A stretch of 48,932 bases of DNA, from the NCBI RefSeq assembly GCF_903828115.1, contig NZ_CAIKKU010000575.1:1-48932 (forward strand), written 5' to 3'. Shown here piece by piece: positions 37,479-46,976 of this stretch. Every line of letters starts with the position of its first letter. Position 1 is the first letter of the stretch. The notes beneath the pieces were generated by a model. That model did not search any database and was not told the origin of the DNA. It saw only the letters and a list, made by a program, of their open reading frames with translations. The DNA is from an uncultured Thiodictyon sp. (lineage in GTDB: Bacteria > Pseudomonadota > Gammaproteobacteria > Chromatiales > Chromatiaceae). The position numbers and the translations under genes are program-made.

Positions 37479-39353
37479 ATGTTTGCGACCGATTCATACG
37501 ATGTCATCGTCATCGGCGGCGGCCATGCGGGGACCGAGGCGGCCCTGGCCGCGGCCCGCCTGGGTGTGCGCACCCTGCTCCTGACCCACAACGTCGAAAC
37601 CATCGGCCAGATGAGCTGCAACCCCGCCATCGGCGGCATCGGCAAGGGCCACCTGGTCCGGGAGCTCGATGCCTTGGGGGGCCTCATGGCCCGGGCGGCG
37701 GACCGCGCCGGGATCCAGTTTCGCATCTTGAACGCCAGCAAGGGGCCGGCGGTGCGCGCCACCCGCGCCCAAGCAGACCGCGCGCTCTACAAGGCGGCGG
37801 TGCGCGCCGCCTGTGAGGCGCAGCCCAATCTCGCCATCTTTCAGCAGGCGGCCGACGACCTCATCATCGAGAACGGACAGATCACCGGCGTCTGCACACA
37901 GATGGGGCTGCGTTTCAAGTCCAGCGCCGTGGTGCTCACCGTCGGGACCTTCCTGGCCGGCCGCATCCATGTCGGGCTCGCCAATTATGAGGGCGGGCGG
38001 GCGGGCGATCCACCGGCCAATGCCCTGGCCCGGCGCCTGCGCGACCTACCGCTGCGCTGCGCCCGCCTGAAGACCGGCACGCCGCCGCGGATCGACGGTC
38101 GGACCATCGACTACACCCATCTGGAGGAGCAGCCGGGGGACCAGCCCACGCCCGTCTTCTCCTTCCTCGGCAGCATGGCCGATCACCCGCGCCAAGTCAG
38201 TTGTCACATCGCCCACACCAATCCCCGCACGCACGCCCTGATCCGCGGCGGTCTGTCGCGCTCACCCCTCTACACCGGCTTGATCGAGGGGGTGGGCCCG
38301 CGCTACTGTCCCTCCATCGAGGACAAGGTGGTGCGCTTCGCAGACAAGGACAGTCATCAGGTCTTCGTCGAGCCGGAGGGCCTTTCCACCCATGAGGTCT
38401 ATCCCAACGGCATCTCCACCAGCCTGCCCTACGACGTGCAGGTCGCGCTGGTGCACTCCATCGCGGGCTTTGAACGGGCCCACCTCACCCGCCCCGGCTA
38501 CGCCATCGAATACGACTTCTTCGACCCGCGCGACCTGCACGCGACGCTTGCGACCCACCACCTCGAGAACCTGTATTTTGCCGGCCAGATCAACGGCACC
38601 ACCGGTTACGAGGAGGCGGCCGCCCAGGGGCTGCTGGCCGGGGTCAACGCCGCCCTGCGGGTCTTGGGCCGGGACCCCTGGTATCCACGCCGCGATGAGG
38701 CCTACCTGGGGGTGCTGGTGGACGATCTCATCACCAGCGGCACCATTGAGCCCTACCGCATGTTCACCAGCCGGGCCGAGTACCGCCTGTTGCTGCGTGA
38801 GGACAACGCGGACCTGCGCCTGACCGAGATCGGGCATCGGCTCGGCCTGGTCGGGGAGGCGCAGTGGCGCGCCTTCGACAGCAAGCGCGAGGCCATCGCG
38901 CGCGAGCGCGAGCGGCTGCGCGAGACCTGGGTGCGTCCGCACGCGGTGCCGCAGGCCACGCAGGAGGCCGTCCTGGGCGAACCCCTGCGCCGCGAGGTCC
39001 GCGCCCTGGACCTGCTCGCCCGCCCCCGGGTCGACTGGGCCGCCATTGTGCGCCTGACCGGCGAGCCGCCGCACCCGGTTGCACCCGCCGTCGCCGAGCA
39101 GCTCGAGATCCAGTGTCACTACGACGGCTACATCGCCCGTCAGCAGGCGGAAATCGACCGCCAGCGCGACCAGGAGTGTAAGCCCTTGCCGGACGGCTTC
39201 GACTTCGCCGGGGTCCGCGGGCTCTCCGCGGAGGTGCGCGAGAAGCTCGCCCGGGTGCGCCCCCAGACCCTGGGTCAGGCGGCGCGCATCCCGGGCGTCA
39301 CGCCCGCCGCCGTCTCGCTGCTGCTGATCCACCTCAAGCGGCAGGCCGGGTGA
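37479..39353 (+). CDS. mnmG: tRNA uridine-34 modification FAD enzyme MnmG
   Basis: This 624-residue FAD protein (E. coli 629) partners MnmE in wobble-uridine modification. The FAD-binding motif is [21 protein letters not shown] (near 9-29), followed by [18 protein letters not shown] and [17 protein letters not shown]. Later landmarks are [32 protein letters not shown] and [17 protein letters not shown] chose ATG 37479 because it starts six residues before the FAD strand; the open frame upstream is antisense to moxR. Usually rsmG, parA and parB follow, but here a methyltransferase of a different family does. Confidence 0.97.
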   Translation: MFATDSYDVIVIGGGHAGTEAALAAARLGVRTLLLTHNVETIGQMSCNPAIGGIGKGHLVRELDALGGLMARAADRAGIQFRILNASKGPAVRATRAQADRALYKAAVRAACEAQPNLAIFQQAADDLIIENGQITGVCTQMGLRFKSSAVVLTVGTFLAGRIHVGLANYEGGRAGDPPANALARRLRDLPLRCARLKTGTPPRIDGRTIDYTHLEEQPGDQPTPVFSFLGSMADHPRQVSCHIAHTNPRTHALIRGGLSRSPLYTGLIEGVGPRYCPSIEDKVVRFADKDSHQVFVEPEGLSTHEVYPNGISTSLPYDVQVALVHSIAGFERAHLTRPGYAIEYDFFDPRDLHATLATHHLENLYFAGQINGTTGYEEAAAQGLLAGVNAALRVLGRDPWYPRRDEAYLGVLVDDLITSGTIEPYRMFTSRAEYRLLLREDNADLRLTEIGHRLGLVGEAQWRAFDSKREAIARERERLRETWVRPHAVPQATQEAVLGEPLRREVRALDLLARPRVDWAAIVRLTGEPPHPVAPAVAEQLEIQCHYDGYIARQQAEIDRQRDQECKPLPDGFDFAGVRGLSAEVREKLARVRPQTLGQAARIPGVTPAAVSLLLIHLKRQAG

Positions 39354-39401
39354 AGCGACGTAACGCCGTGGCATCGGACCACCGCATCAAAGGAGACTTC
39401 C

Positions 39402-40109
39402 GTGAGCGAATCCAAGCTAGTCGGCCGCACGGCCGAGATCACCAGTGCCGAGGAGGTCGTGGATGTCGGCTTCGGGTTCGCCGCGCAGGATATCTACTGG
39501 CCCCGCCGCTTTGCCCCGCGGCGGATCATCGGCTTTAACATCACGCCCGAGCAGGTGCACCTGGCCCGGGCCCGGGTCCGGAAACTCGGCCTGGAGGACC
39601 GGATCGACCTGCGCGAAGGCTCGGCCACCGCGACCGGGCTGCCCGACGCCTGTTGCGACGTGGTCACCGCGGTCGAGTGCGCCTTCCATTTCGATACCCG
39701 CGAGGACTTTTTCGCCGAGGCCGCCCGCCTGCTGCGCCCGGGCGGGCGCCTGGTACTCGCCGACTCGATCCCATCCGGACCCGACCCCGATCCATGGCAG
39801 AACCCCTTGCAGGCCTTGGTGTTCGGCGCGGCCCGCGCCGCGCTCGCGGTACCGCGCGCCAATGTCTACCCGCGCGAGGTCTATGCCGCGAAGCTCGCCG
39901 CGGCCGGGTTCGAGGCGGTGCAGGTGACGTCGATCCGCGACCAGGTGTTCCCGGGCTGGCACCGCGCCCTGGTCGATGACCCCGGGTTGCGGCGGCGCCT
40001 GGGCCCGGTGGGATGGCTGCTGCGCAGCATTCCCGCGGAGCAGATGTATGCACCCTTCGATTACGTGCTGGCCGTGGGGCGGCGGCAGGGTAGCGCGACG
40101 GTCGATTAG
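39402..40109 (+). CDS. Class I SAM-dependent methyltransferase, N-terminally short
   Basis: This 235-residue protein starts at GTG 39402 behind a very good AAAGGAG. The SAM-binding loop is EEVVDVGFGFAAQDIYW, only about 18 residues from the start. It is followed by IIGFNITPEQVHLARARV, REGSATATGLPDACCDVVTAVECAFHF (motifs II-III, given in two parts) and LLRPGGRLVLADS. In relatives I remember, 50-70 residues precede motif I, so the N-terminal cap appears to be missing or replaced by SESKLVGRTAEITSA. It is not RsmG, whose motif I is LGSGAGLPG. The substrate cannot be read; the closest pattern is of small-molecule or lipid C/O-methyltransferases. Confidence 0.8.
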   Translation: MSESKLVGRTAEITSAEEVVDVGFGFAAQDIYWPRRFAPRRIIGFNITPEQVHLARARVRKLGLEDRIDLREGSATATGLPDACCDVVTAVECAFHFDTREDFFAEAARLLRPGGRLVLADSIPSGPDPDPWQNPLQALVFGAARAALAVPRANVYPREVYAAKLAAAGFEAVQVTSIRDQVFPGWHRALVDDPGLRRRLGPVGWLLRSIPAEQMYAPFDYVLAVGRRQGSATVD

Positions 40110-40127
40110 TACCGCGTGATCGAAGTG

Positions 40128-40268
40128 CCGGACCATTGACCGCATCGCTGCCGTAGGGTGCGCTGCGCGCACCTTGAGCGGCTGCGCTCGGGCGCTGCGG
40201 TCAGGGTCCCGAGCGGCGCCATGGTGCGCGCGGCGCACCCTACGGCAGTGGGGCTGTCAATGGTCCGG
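40128..40268. repeat. 141-bp long-arm hairpin repeat element
   Basis: Two 46-nt arms, 40128-40173 and 40223-40268, are inverted copies with about six mismatches. They start at CCGGACCATTGAC and end at GCGCGCACC, and each contains CCGTAGGGTGCGC. About 49 bp separate them. GTAGGGTGCGC-ended elements are common dispersed, non-coding repeats. It lies between the methyltransferase and NTPase genes and marks the boundary to the accessory block. Confidence 0.8.
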
Positions 40269-40470
40269 AGCGAAGCCGGGGACCGGTAAAACCGAAGAAA
40301 GGCGCGGTTCCCCCTGGTAGGCATGACTCGACGATGAAAAAGTCGTGTCGCATTCTCGGTATTTTGGACATTAGGTATACTGTCCCCGGGATTTCAGGTC
40401 CGGCATGGGGGGCGTCGCTTAACGGATGGGATTAGGGGATTCAAGCCTGGCGGGACAGGAGGCGGCGATG
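40269..40470. other. Gap downstream of the repeat, no gene
   Basis: About 200 bp hold TTGGACATTAGGTATACTGT (about 40362-40381), which looks like promoter-type AT-rich DNA, and no coding frame of note. Confidence 0.3.
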
Positions 40471-43400
40471 TCATGCGCGGGAGTCAGCGGGCGGGACTGG
40501 GGCGGTGAGTCGGGCATAGATCTGCTCGGCGGGGCGGCGGACCTCGGGGGCGACCTCGCGCAGATAGTCCGGGGTGCCCTCCAACGCGGCGGCGATGGCC
40601 TCCCGCAGGGGGCGCCAGCGTTCGCCAGCCTCGCCACGGTCCAGCAGATCCAATGCCTCCGAAGCGCGACTGGCGGTCACCGCCGCGCGGAAGAGCAGTA
40701 TAATTTCCTCCCAACTCATCTCTACGTATGAATCCACCCCCACCTCGATAAGCCGCCTGATGAGCGGCGCTGCGGTTGTCCAGTCATCAAGCTTGATCAG
40801 GATGGTAGCTAATGTAGGATTGGGGAATAGACTGCTGGGCGCCAATTCTGCGGCGCGTTTCGCTGCTGACTTGGCTTCTGACGCATCCGTGCCGCGATGA
40901 TACAAGAAACAGGCCAGGGTGCTACTGAACCGAGCGTCTTCCGGAGCCATAGCGACAGCACGCCGAAAAGCCTGCTCGGCCTCACCATATCGCGCAAGAT
41001 TGTCTTCCAGCAGGTGACCTAGGGCCAACCAATTCTCCGGATCGTTTGGGTCAAGTTCGATGGCATGGCGAAAGGCTTGCTCAGCCTCGTCGTAGCGCGC
41101 AGCATAAATTTTTAGCAGGTTACCGAGGTGCCACCAGGGATACGCATCGTTGGAATCTAACTCAATGGCGTGTCGCAACGCTTGCTCGCCTTCTTCTCGG
41201 CGGCGAAGAAAATACAGCAACAGGGTGCCGAGAAGGCTCCAGGCCCGCGAATAGTCGGGATTGATGTCGATGGCACGACGGTAGGCTTGTTCGGCATCTT
41301 CATAGCGACCCAACTCGTGATTGAGTAGATTCCCGAGTTTGTACCAAGGATCGGCGTCGTTTGGATTGATCGCGATGGCCTGGCGGTAGGCTTGCTCGGC
41401 GTCCTCGTAGCGGGCGAACCGGGCGCTCAGCAACGTACCTAGATTACACCAAGGCGCGACCAGTTTAGGCTCGCAATGGATCGCGCGACGGTAGGCTTGC
41501 TCCGCATCGTCGTAACGTGCAAGGTGGAATTGCAGCAAGTTGCCGAGGCCGTTCCACGGATATACAACCGCCGAATCGAATTCAATGGCGTGTCGGTAGG
41601 CCTGCTCGGCCTCCTCGTAGTAGTCAGTGTAGTCTTGCAACAGGTCGCCTATCTTACTCAGAATCCATGGAGAGCGAAGTGACGATACTTGCAGTGCGGC
41701 AAGTACAATTTTGGCCTGAGTTACATCCTTGACTTCACGAAATGACCAAGAAATCGGAACCAATTCCGGAGCACTTAGGCGTTCAGCCGCGGCTTGAGCA
41801 CCGTCAACGTCGTCACGGGCATCCATATCGCCTTCTGCCAAGGCCCGGTACAGACTGTCTGGTTCTTGTCCAAACGCGCGACTATAGCTGGTGTAACCTG
41901 CATCTACCGCTGCATTGATCTCGCGCCATTGTTCGTGGCTTAGATCCTTGGCCACGTCCGCGAATCCTAATTTTAATGCCAGAGGCAACTCGGGGTTACC
42001 CAGGAGGCGCACTAGAAATGCGTCCTGGTTGATCTCCGCCCCAACGGCCTCCAGCGCCACGCTGGCTCGCTCCCGGGTCTCCGCCAATGCCTGCATCCTT
42101 TCTACCTTGGTCCGGAGGAACGCGTCTTCGCCGCTCAAGTCGAACATCTCGCCAATGCGCGTGCGGGTTTCGCTATCAGCGATCAACGCGCGCAGTCCGT
42201 GCGTTTCTAAGGCAGAGCGTAGCGGCGGGCTGTCGATGCACTGGGCCAAGGCCAGACTGTACTCGGCATCCCGCGCATTCGAGCGGCGGCGCGCAAGCTG
42301 ACCGCGCGCATGACCCTGAAGCTCCTCCGCGTTGAACCACATCCGCAGAAACCGCACCAGCCAGGTGAGCCGCCGCCGCACGCGCCGGCTGGCGCGCATC
42401 AGGTACCAGATGTTGAAGAAGCGCTCGCCGATCTGAAACAGTGCGCGTTTGCCGCGGTAGGGCTCGGTCTTCTCGACCAGTCCCTGGGTCTGGAGCCGGG
42501 CGAGTTGGGCGGAGACCAGGTTGATCTCCCAGCCCAGGCGGTCGGCGATCTGGCGGGCGGTGGCCGGGTCCCAGTGCAGGGCCAGGGCGTCGACCAGCTT
42601 CTGGCTGAGTTCCGGTAGTTCCTCGAAACGCGCCTTGTAGAGCGGTGTGACCCGGTCGAGCAGGCCCTCCAGGTCGCTGCGCACGTCCCCGCCCCCGCCT
42701 TGGGCGAGCACGCCATAAAGCAGGACCGTGGTGCGCGGGTTGCCGCCGGTCAGCACATGCAGGGTGCGGATGCGCGCCGGGTCGCTCCGGACCAGTTCGG
42801 CCACCGCCGGGGTGTTGCCGACCTCGGCGAGTCGGATCAGGGTGGCGCGCAGTTCCTCCTCGGTGAGGCCCTTCAGTTCGTCGATGCGGAAGAAGTCGTA
42901 GAAGGCGGCGTCGTACTTGTAGCTCGCCTCAATGGCGCGGGCGCTGGCGCCGAAGACCAGTAGTTCAGTACGGCTTTGGAGCGTCTCGCGCAATGCCCAG
43001 TGGCTGTCGCGCAGGCGGTCCAGGATCAGGTCGGCGTTGTCGAGCAGCAACAGCAGGCGCCGGCCGAGGCGCGCGGCCTCGTCCAGCAGGGCGGCGAGGA
43101 CGGTCTCTGGGGCAGCGCCAGCCAGGCCCTCGATGCGCTCGTCCAGCGCCTGGGCCTCGGCCCGGCGGCCGGCGCGGTCCAGGGCGTCGCCCAGGGCGTC
43201 CAGGCAATTGAGCCAGAGGTCCGCGGGTCGCGCGATATTGTATTGTTCCTCCGGGAAGGTCAGCGGCAGCCAGATGGCCGCGAGTTCCGGGTCCTCGTCG
43301 ATGGCGACGGCGAGGCGCCGCAGAAGGCTGGTCTTGCCCATGCCGCGTTGGCCGAGGAAGAGCCGATGCTGGGGGATCCGCCCCGGGGGCTCGCGCCGCA

Positions 43401-43518
43401 GATCGGCCAGGATGCGCTCCAGGAGCGGCAGCCGGCCGACGAAGTAGCGCTTGAGCTCGTCGCGGCTCAGCAGGTCCGGGTTGTAGACGGCCACACCGTG
43501 CAGGGCTTCTTCAATCAT
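40471..43518 (-). CDS. AAA/STAND-like NTPase with winged helix and TPR array
   Basis: This 1015-residue protein starts at ATG 43518, one base after the stop of the upstream ATPase gene (TGAAATG), so the pair is coupled. Residues 1-330 are an AAA ATPase of the archaeal-ATPase/STAND kind: Walker A LGQRGMGKTSLLRRL near 58, Walker B RLLLLLDNADLIL near 155, and TGGNPRTTVLLYGVL. A winged-helix part follows (TARQIADRLGWEINLVSAQLARLQTQGLV split near 345-375), then a helical spacer. From about 640 a TPR array has at least six 35-residue units of the form YEDAEQAYRRAI...PWYKLGNLL; 34 is the usual TPR length. TPR sensors behind a STAND NTPase occur in signalling and phage-sensing proteins. No toxic effector domain is visible. 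Confidence 0.85.
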   Translation of the reverse strand: MIEEALHGVAVYNPDLLSRDELKRYFVGRLPLLERILADLRREPPGRIPQHRLFLGQRGMGKTSLLRRLAVAIDEDPELAAIWLPLTFPEEQYNIARPADLWLNCLDALGDALDRAGRRAEAQALDERIEGLAGAAPETVLAALLDEAARLGRRLLLLLDNADLILDRLRDSHWALRETLQSRTELLVFGASARAIEASYKYDAAFYDFFRIDELKGLTEEELRATLIRLAEVGNTPAVAELVRSDPARIRTLHVLTGGNPRTTVLLYGVLAQGGGGDVRSDLEGLLDRVTPLYKARFEELPELSQKLVDALALHWDPATARQIADRLGWEINLVSAQLARLQTQGLVEKTEPYRGKRALFQIGERFFNIWYLMRASRRVRRRLTWLVRFLRMWFNAEELQGHARGQLARRRSNARDAEYSLALAQCIDSPPLRSALETHGLRALIADSETRTRIGEMFDLSGEDAFLRTKVERMQALAETRERASVALEAVGAEINQDAFLVRLLGNPELPLALKLGFADVAKDLSHEQWREINAAVDAGYTSYSRAFGQEPDSLYRALAEGDMDARDDVDGAQAAAERLSAPELVPISWSFREVKDVTQAKIVLAALQVSSLRSPWILSKIGDLLQDYTDYYEEAEQAYRHAIEFDSAVVYPWNGLGNLLQFHLARYDDAEQAYRRAIHCEPKLVAPWCNLGTLLSARFARYEDAEQAYRQAIAINPNDADPWYKLGNLLNHELGRYEDAEQAYRRAIDINPDYSRAWSLLGTLLLYFLRRREEGEQALRHAIELDSNDAYPWWHLGNLLKIYAARYDEAEQAFRHAIELDPNDPENWLALGHLLEDNLARYGEAEQAFRRAVAMAPEDARFSSTLACFLYHRGTDASEAKSAAKRAAELAPSSLFPNPTLATILIKLDDWTTAAPLIRRLIEVGVDSYVEMSWEEIILLFRAAVTASRASEALDLLDRGEAGERWRPLREAIAAALEGTPDYLREVAPEVRRPAEQIYARLTAPVPPADSRA

Positions 43519-43519
43519 T

Positions 43520-44701
43520 TCAGAGCGCCACCCGCGCATGCCAGTAGCGGCGCAATAGTTCCAGGCGGAAACGATAGCGGCCCTCGACCTGGAACAGGTA
43601 GCCGTCACTCTCCAGGATATCGAGCAGGTAGCGCAGGCGCTCTTCGCAGGCGTCCGGGTCCTGGACGCGCTCGCTCAATGCGAGCTTCAAGGTATCGCGG
43701 CTGGCCCCCCGAAGGTCGCGACAGCAGTGGTTCAGCAGGTGGACCGCGTAGCCGTCGTCCGGGGTGCCCAGTTCCTCACCGAGTCGCTGGCGCCAGTAGT
43801 CGAAATAGCCCTTGTGCGAGGGGCCCAAAAGCTCCACGAAGACCTGATCCACCAGCATCGCGGAGGGTTTGACCCCGGCATCGCAAAGGTCGTACAGCTT
43901 GCTGAAGGCGATCTGAAGGTAATAGGGCACGGGCCAGCCAAGCTGCTCGATCAGGCGGGCGCGCAATGGTTTGGTGAGGCGGATGGCGTAGCTCTCGGCG
44001 AGACTTTGCAGGAATCGGTCGGCCGTGGCCGGGTCGAAGGCGCCGAGCGGGGTCGGCACCAGGTCGTTGACCGTGTCGCCCAGCCCCAGGCGGGCCGCGA
44101 CGGTGTCGAGTCCGATGGAGCCCGCCAGGACCCAGCGGATGCCCCCATGGTGGTCCTGGCGCAGGTTGCGCAGCCAGTAGAGAAAACCGCGTACCCGCTC
44201 ACGGCCGTCGTCCTGGCCCAGGAGCTTAAGCAGGAAGACCGGCACCTCATCGACACAGATGAGCCAGCGTCCGTCCAGGTCGCCGATGCCGGCGGCCAGA
44301 GCCTCGCCGACCGCCCGCCAGCCGGGGTTGTCGGCCGCCGCCAGGTCGATGCCGACCGGGCCGATCTTGATGGACTTGAGGTTCGGCAGGCGCGCCGCGA
44401 GCCCCTTCTGCAGCCGCGCCAGGTCCGAGCCGATTCCGGATTCCGCGGCAGCCACCGCCTTGGCCAACTCCTGGATGCAGCCCATCTCGTCCTCGCAGGG
44501 GGCGAAGCTCAGGCCCATGGCCCGGAAGCCGTGGTCGGCCGCGTCCGCGCACAGGGCGCGCATCAGCGAGGTCTTGCCGATCCGCCTGGGGGCCAGTAAC
44601 AACAGGCTGTCACTCTCCAGCCGACGCCACATCTGGCGCTGTTCCTGTTTGCGGTCGAAGAAGTCGTCGCCCTCGACGGGGGCGCCAGTGACGGAACGCA
44701 T
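43520..44701 (-). CDS. Archaeal-type AAA ATPase, partner of the TPR NTPase
   Basis: This 393-residue protein starts at ATG 44701 with GGGAGAT upstream and its own TATAAT-containing promoter. It opens RSVTGAPVEGDDFFDRKQEQ and has Walker A LLLLAPRRIGKTSLMRAL (near 38), Walker B WLICVDEVPVFLLKLLG (near 160) and sensor WVLAGSIGLDTV. The C-terminal third is winged-helix-like (LRYLLDILESDGYLFQVEGRYRF). The RRIGKTS Walker A is characteristic of the archaeal ATPase/MNS clan. With no effector domain and a second AAA protein right behind it, the two may form a hetero-oligomeric switch; this is inference. Confidence 0.85.
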   Translation of the reverse strand: MRSVTGAPVEGDDFFDRKQEQRQMWRRLESDSLLLLAPRRIGKTSLMRALCADAADHGFRAMGLSFAPCEDEMGCIQELAKAVAAAESGIGSDLARLQKGLAARLPNLKSIKIGPVGIDLAAADNPGWRAVGEALAAGIGDLDGRWLICVDEVPVFLLKLLGQDDGRERVRGFLYWLRNLRQDHHGGIRWVLAGSIGLDTVAARLGLGDTVNDLVPTPLGAFDPATADRFLQSLAESYAIRLTKPLRARLIEQLGWPVPYYLQIAFSKLYDLCDAGVKPSAMLVDQVFVELLGPSHKGYFDYWRQRLGEELGTPDDGYAVHLLNHCCRDLRGASRDTLKLALSERVQDPDACEERLRYLLDILESDGYLFQVEGRYRFRLELLRRYWHARVAL

Positions 44702-44722
44702 AAGGCATCTCCCATCGGCAAC

Positions 44723-44728
44723 ATTATA
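44723..44728 (-). promoter_or_regulatory. -10 element of the two-gene NTPase operon
   Basis: The minus strand has a perfect TATAAT (44728-44723) in an AT-rich tract 22 bp before the ATG at 44701. A TTTGGT/TTGGTT -35-like hexamer lies 16-17 bp further upstream. The tract is strikingly AT-rich for this genome. Confidence 0.6.
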
Positions 44729-44933
44729 AAACGAAATTAGTGTAAACCAAATCTGATGTACTGAAAAGATGTGTGCGCTCAAGCCTGGTCGCCCTGAAGG
44801 GCAACCTACACTCGCCCGTGGCCGCAATTCTGATCGAGGCCGACGGTACGGATGTCCTGGCGCACCTGGCGCACCAGGGCAGGTCCCTCGGGCGCTCCTG
44901 CTTGCGCATCGGCGCTTGCGTAAACCCCTATCC

Positions 44934-45245
44934 CTACCGCGGGTCTGGATTGCCCGGCCCGGCCAGCAGCGCGCTCAGGCGGGCGAGTTCCTGTTCGGCT
45001 TGCTCGGCCCGCAGCCGCTCGGCCGCGGCGCGCGTCTCGGCCGCCGCGGCCCGCCGGTTGGCGACTTCGACCGGCAGCGGCAGCAGCCCGTCCCGATCGG
45101 CCCAGCGCAGCCAGGTCGCGGCGATGCCGTCGAACTCGCCCTCCCACAGCACGAGCTTGAGCCCGAGGACCGCCACCGGCAGGCTGCCGTCGTCCTCGGT
45201 GGGCAGCCGCGGCAGGACGGGTATCTGTAACGCGGGAACGATCAT
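44934..45245 (-). pseudogene. Probable C-terminal remnant of a Uma2-type protein
   Basis: The frame from ATG 45245 gives 103 residues: IVPALQIPVLPRLP, then VAVLGLKLVLWEGEFDGI, WLRWADRDGLLPLPVE, and an Ala/Glu/Arg-rich coiled coil (AERLRAEQAEQELARLSALL) to the stop. This is the pattern I know from the C-terminal region of Uma2-family putative endonucleases, which are very numerous in purple sulfur bacteria. The catalytic N-terminal PD-(D/E)xK part is absent upstream, so I read it as a truncated copy, though a short free-standing gene is possible. The gap 44702-44933 on its other side has no gene apart from the promoter. Confidence 0.5.
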
Positions 45246-45396
45246 GGGCGGATACCTGACAAGGGGTTCGCTGCCGCTGAAGCATACGCGGGAACCGGCC
45301 CGGCGCAAGGGACAAGCGGCGGACCCGGGGGCCGGAAAAGCGGGGACCTGTGACGGATTTTAGGGACAGCGGGCGCTCCGGATGCTGCGCAGATCC

Positions 45397-45426
45397 CTTT
45401 GTTTCTTCTTGGCGTCTTGGCGTGAG
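45397..45426 (-). repeat. Short CACGC/GGCGC-type repeat motif, left of Ycf46-like gene
   Basis: On the minus strand CTCACGCCAAGACGCCAAG runs on to AAGAAACAAAG. Similar TTCACGC-AAGGCGC-AAG motifs are dispersed in many genomes. A related motif lies in opposite orientation on the other side of the ATPase gene. Confidence 0.35.
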
Positions 45427-45444
45427 CAATAGCCGGATTCAGGG

Positions 45445-46914
45445 TCAATGGGCCGGCACGCAGCGTTCCCGCGCCCAGTCGCGCAGGGCCTCGATCTGCT
45501 CGGCCATCACCACGGACAGGGGTTGAGTCCGGCCCAACTCGTTGAGCAGGGCGCAGGTGTCCGGCGCCCGGGTCGTGGCATCCACCGCATAGAGGGCGGA
45601 CACCACTGCCTGCTCGATCCCGGCCCCGGTGAAGCCCTCGCTCGCCTGCGCCAGACGCAGCAGGTCGAAGCCGGCCGGGTCGAGTCCGCGGCGCCGCAGG
45701 TGGATGGCGAAGGCCGCGGCCCGCACCGCCGCGTCCGGCAGGTCGACGAAGAACAGCTCGTCGATCCGCCCCTTGCGGACCAGTTCCGGCGGCAGCCGGT
45801 CGATGTCATTGGCGGTGGCGACCAAAAAGACCCGGGTGTTGCGCTCCGCCATCCAGGTCAGCAGCGTCCCCAGCACCCGCCGCCCCACGCCCTCGTCCTC
45901 GGTGCCGGTCGCGATGCCCTTCTCGATCTCGTCGATCCACAGACAGCAGGGGGCCATCTGGTCGGCGGTGGCGAGCGCCCGGCGCAGGTTCTTCTCGGTC
46001 TCGCCGATGTATTTGTCGTAAAGGGTGCCGAAGTCCAGCCGCAGGAGCGGTACCCCGAAGCGCCCCGCCACGGCCTTGGCCGCCAGGCTCTTGCCGCCGC
46101 CCTGCACGCCCAGGAGCAGGATGCCGCGCGGGTAATCCTGGGTGCGGGCGGGGTCTAGGAAGGGCGCGCGGCGGCGCTCCACCCAGGCCTTGAGGTTCGC
46201 GAGCCCCGCTACATCCGCGAAGGAGCGGGTGTCGTACTCGAAGCTGATGAGGCCCCCCGGGCTCAGCAACTCGTATTTGGCCCGCTTTACCTCCGCCACG
46301 TCTTCTGCCGTGATGGCCCCGTCGTTGCGGATGGCGTTGCGGATCAGGCGCCGCGCATCGGACTCGGTGACGCCCAGCAGGTTCTGGGCGAGCTGCTCGA
46401 CCGCCTCCCGGGCGGCGCGCACACCGCCGCCGCCGGACTGCTTCCAGGCCTGGGCCTCCTCGCGGATCAGGGCGAGGATGCGGTTGCGCTCCGGCAGCCG
46501 CAGGTCGCAGCGCGCGCACAGGTGGCGCAACTCCGGCGGTACCTCCAGGGCGTAGCTCACCAAGACCAAGGTCCGCGGGTGCTCGCCGTAGTCCTGGGCG
46601 ATCTCTTTGAGCAGACGCACATTGAGCGGTTCAGTCAGATAGGGATGGAAGTCCAGGAGCAGATAGACCCCGGCCTCGCCCCCGGAGCGCAGATAGCGCA
46701 GGACCTGGGTCGGCTCCGTCAGCCGCACCTCGGTGTCCGTGTCGAACTCGATCCGCCGCAGGCCCTCGGTCACCGACCAGCGCCAGGCGGGCTGGGCAAT
46801 GCGCAGCGCGAGCTGGGCGAAGAGTGCAATCACCCGCGGCTCCTCCGTGGACTCGATCAGGATGATCGGGGTGTCCGAGCGCAGCAGGAGTTCGAGGTCG
46901 TGCAGGTCCGTCAT
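45445..46914 (-). CDS. Ycf46-like AAA+ ATPase
   Basis: From ATG 46914 it is 489 residues (a TTG five codons earlier is possible). The N-terminal half (1-200) is a degenerate RecA/AAA fold with TPIILIESTEEPRVIALFAQ and YLLLDFHPYL. The AAA+ module follows: ADVAGLANLKAWVERRR, Walker A GVQGGGKSLAAKAVA (near 275), Walker B CCLWIDEIEKGI (near 330), sensor FLVATAND and arginine-bearing PPELVRKGRIDELFFVDLP. This is the layout of Ycf46, an AAA protein of cyanobacteria and plastids whose bacterial role is unclear (linked to inorganic-carbon or photosynthesis regulation in cyanobacteria). It stands alone, flanked by short inverted repeat motifs. Confidence 0.87.
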   Translation of the reverse strand: MTDLHDLELLLRSDTPIILIESTEEPRVIALFAQLALRIAQPAWRWSVTEGLRRIEFDTDTEVRLTEPTQVLRYLRSGGEAGVYLLLDFHPYLTEPLNVRLLKEIAQDYGEHPRTLVLVSYALEVPPELRHLCARCDLRLPERNRILALIREEAQAWKQSGGGGVRAAREAVEQLAQNLLGVTESDARRLIRNAIRNDGAITAEDVAEVKRAKYELLSPGGLISFEYDTRSFADVAGLANLKAWVERRRAPFLDPARTQDYPRGILLLGVQGGGKSLAAKAVAGRFGVPLLRLDFGTLYDKYIGETEKNLRRALATADQMAPCCLWIDEIEKGIATGTEDEGVGRRVLGTLLTWMAERNTRVFLVATANDIDRLPPELVRKGRIDELFFVDLPDAAVRAAAFAIHLRRRGLDPAGFDLLRLAQASEGFTGAGIEQAVVSALYAVDATTRAPDTCALLNELGRTQPLSVVMAEQIEALRDWARERCVPAH

Positions 46915-46976
46915 GGGTGCGTCGCTCAACTGGTGGGGTGAGGGGATTCTAGCCCCCTGGGGCGGGACGAAGAAGG

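Noticed and set aside
38262-39374. 370-codon minus-strand frame
   Set aside because: Antisense to mnmG.
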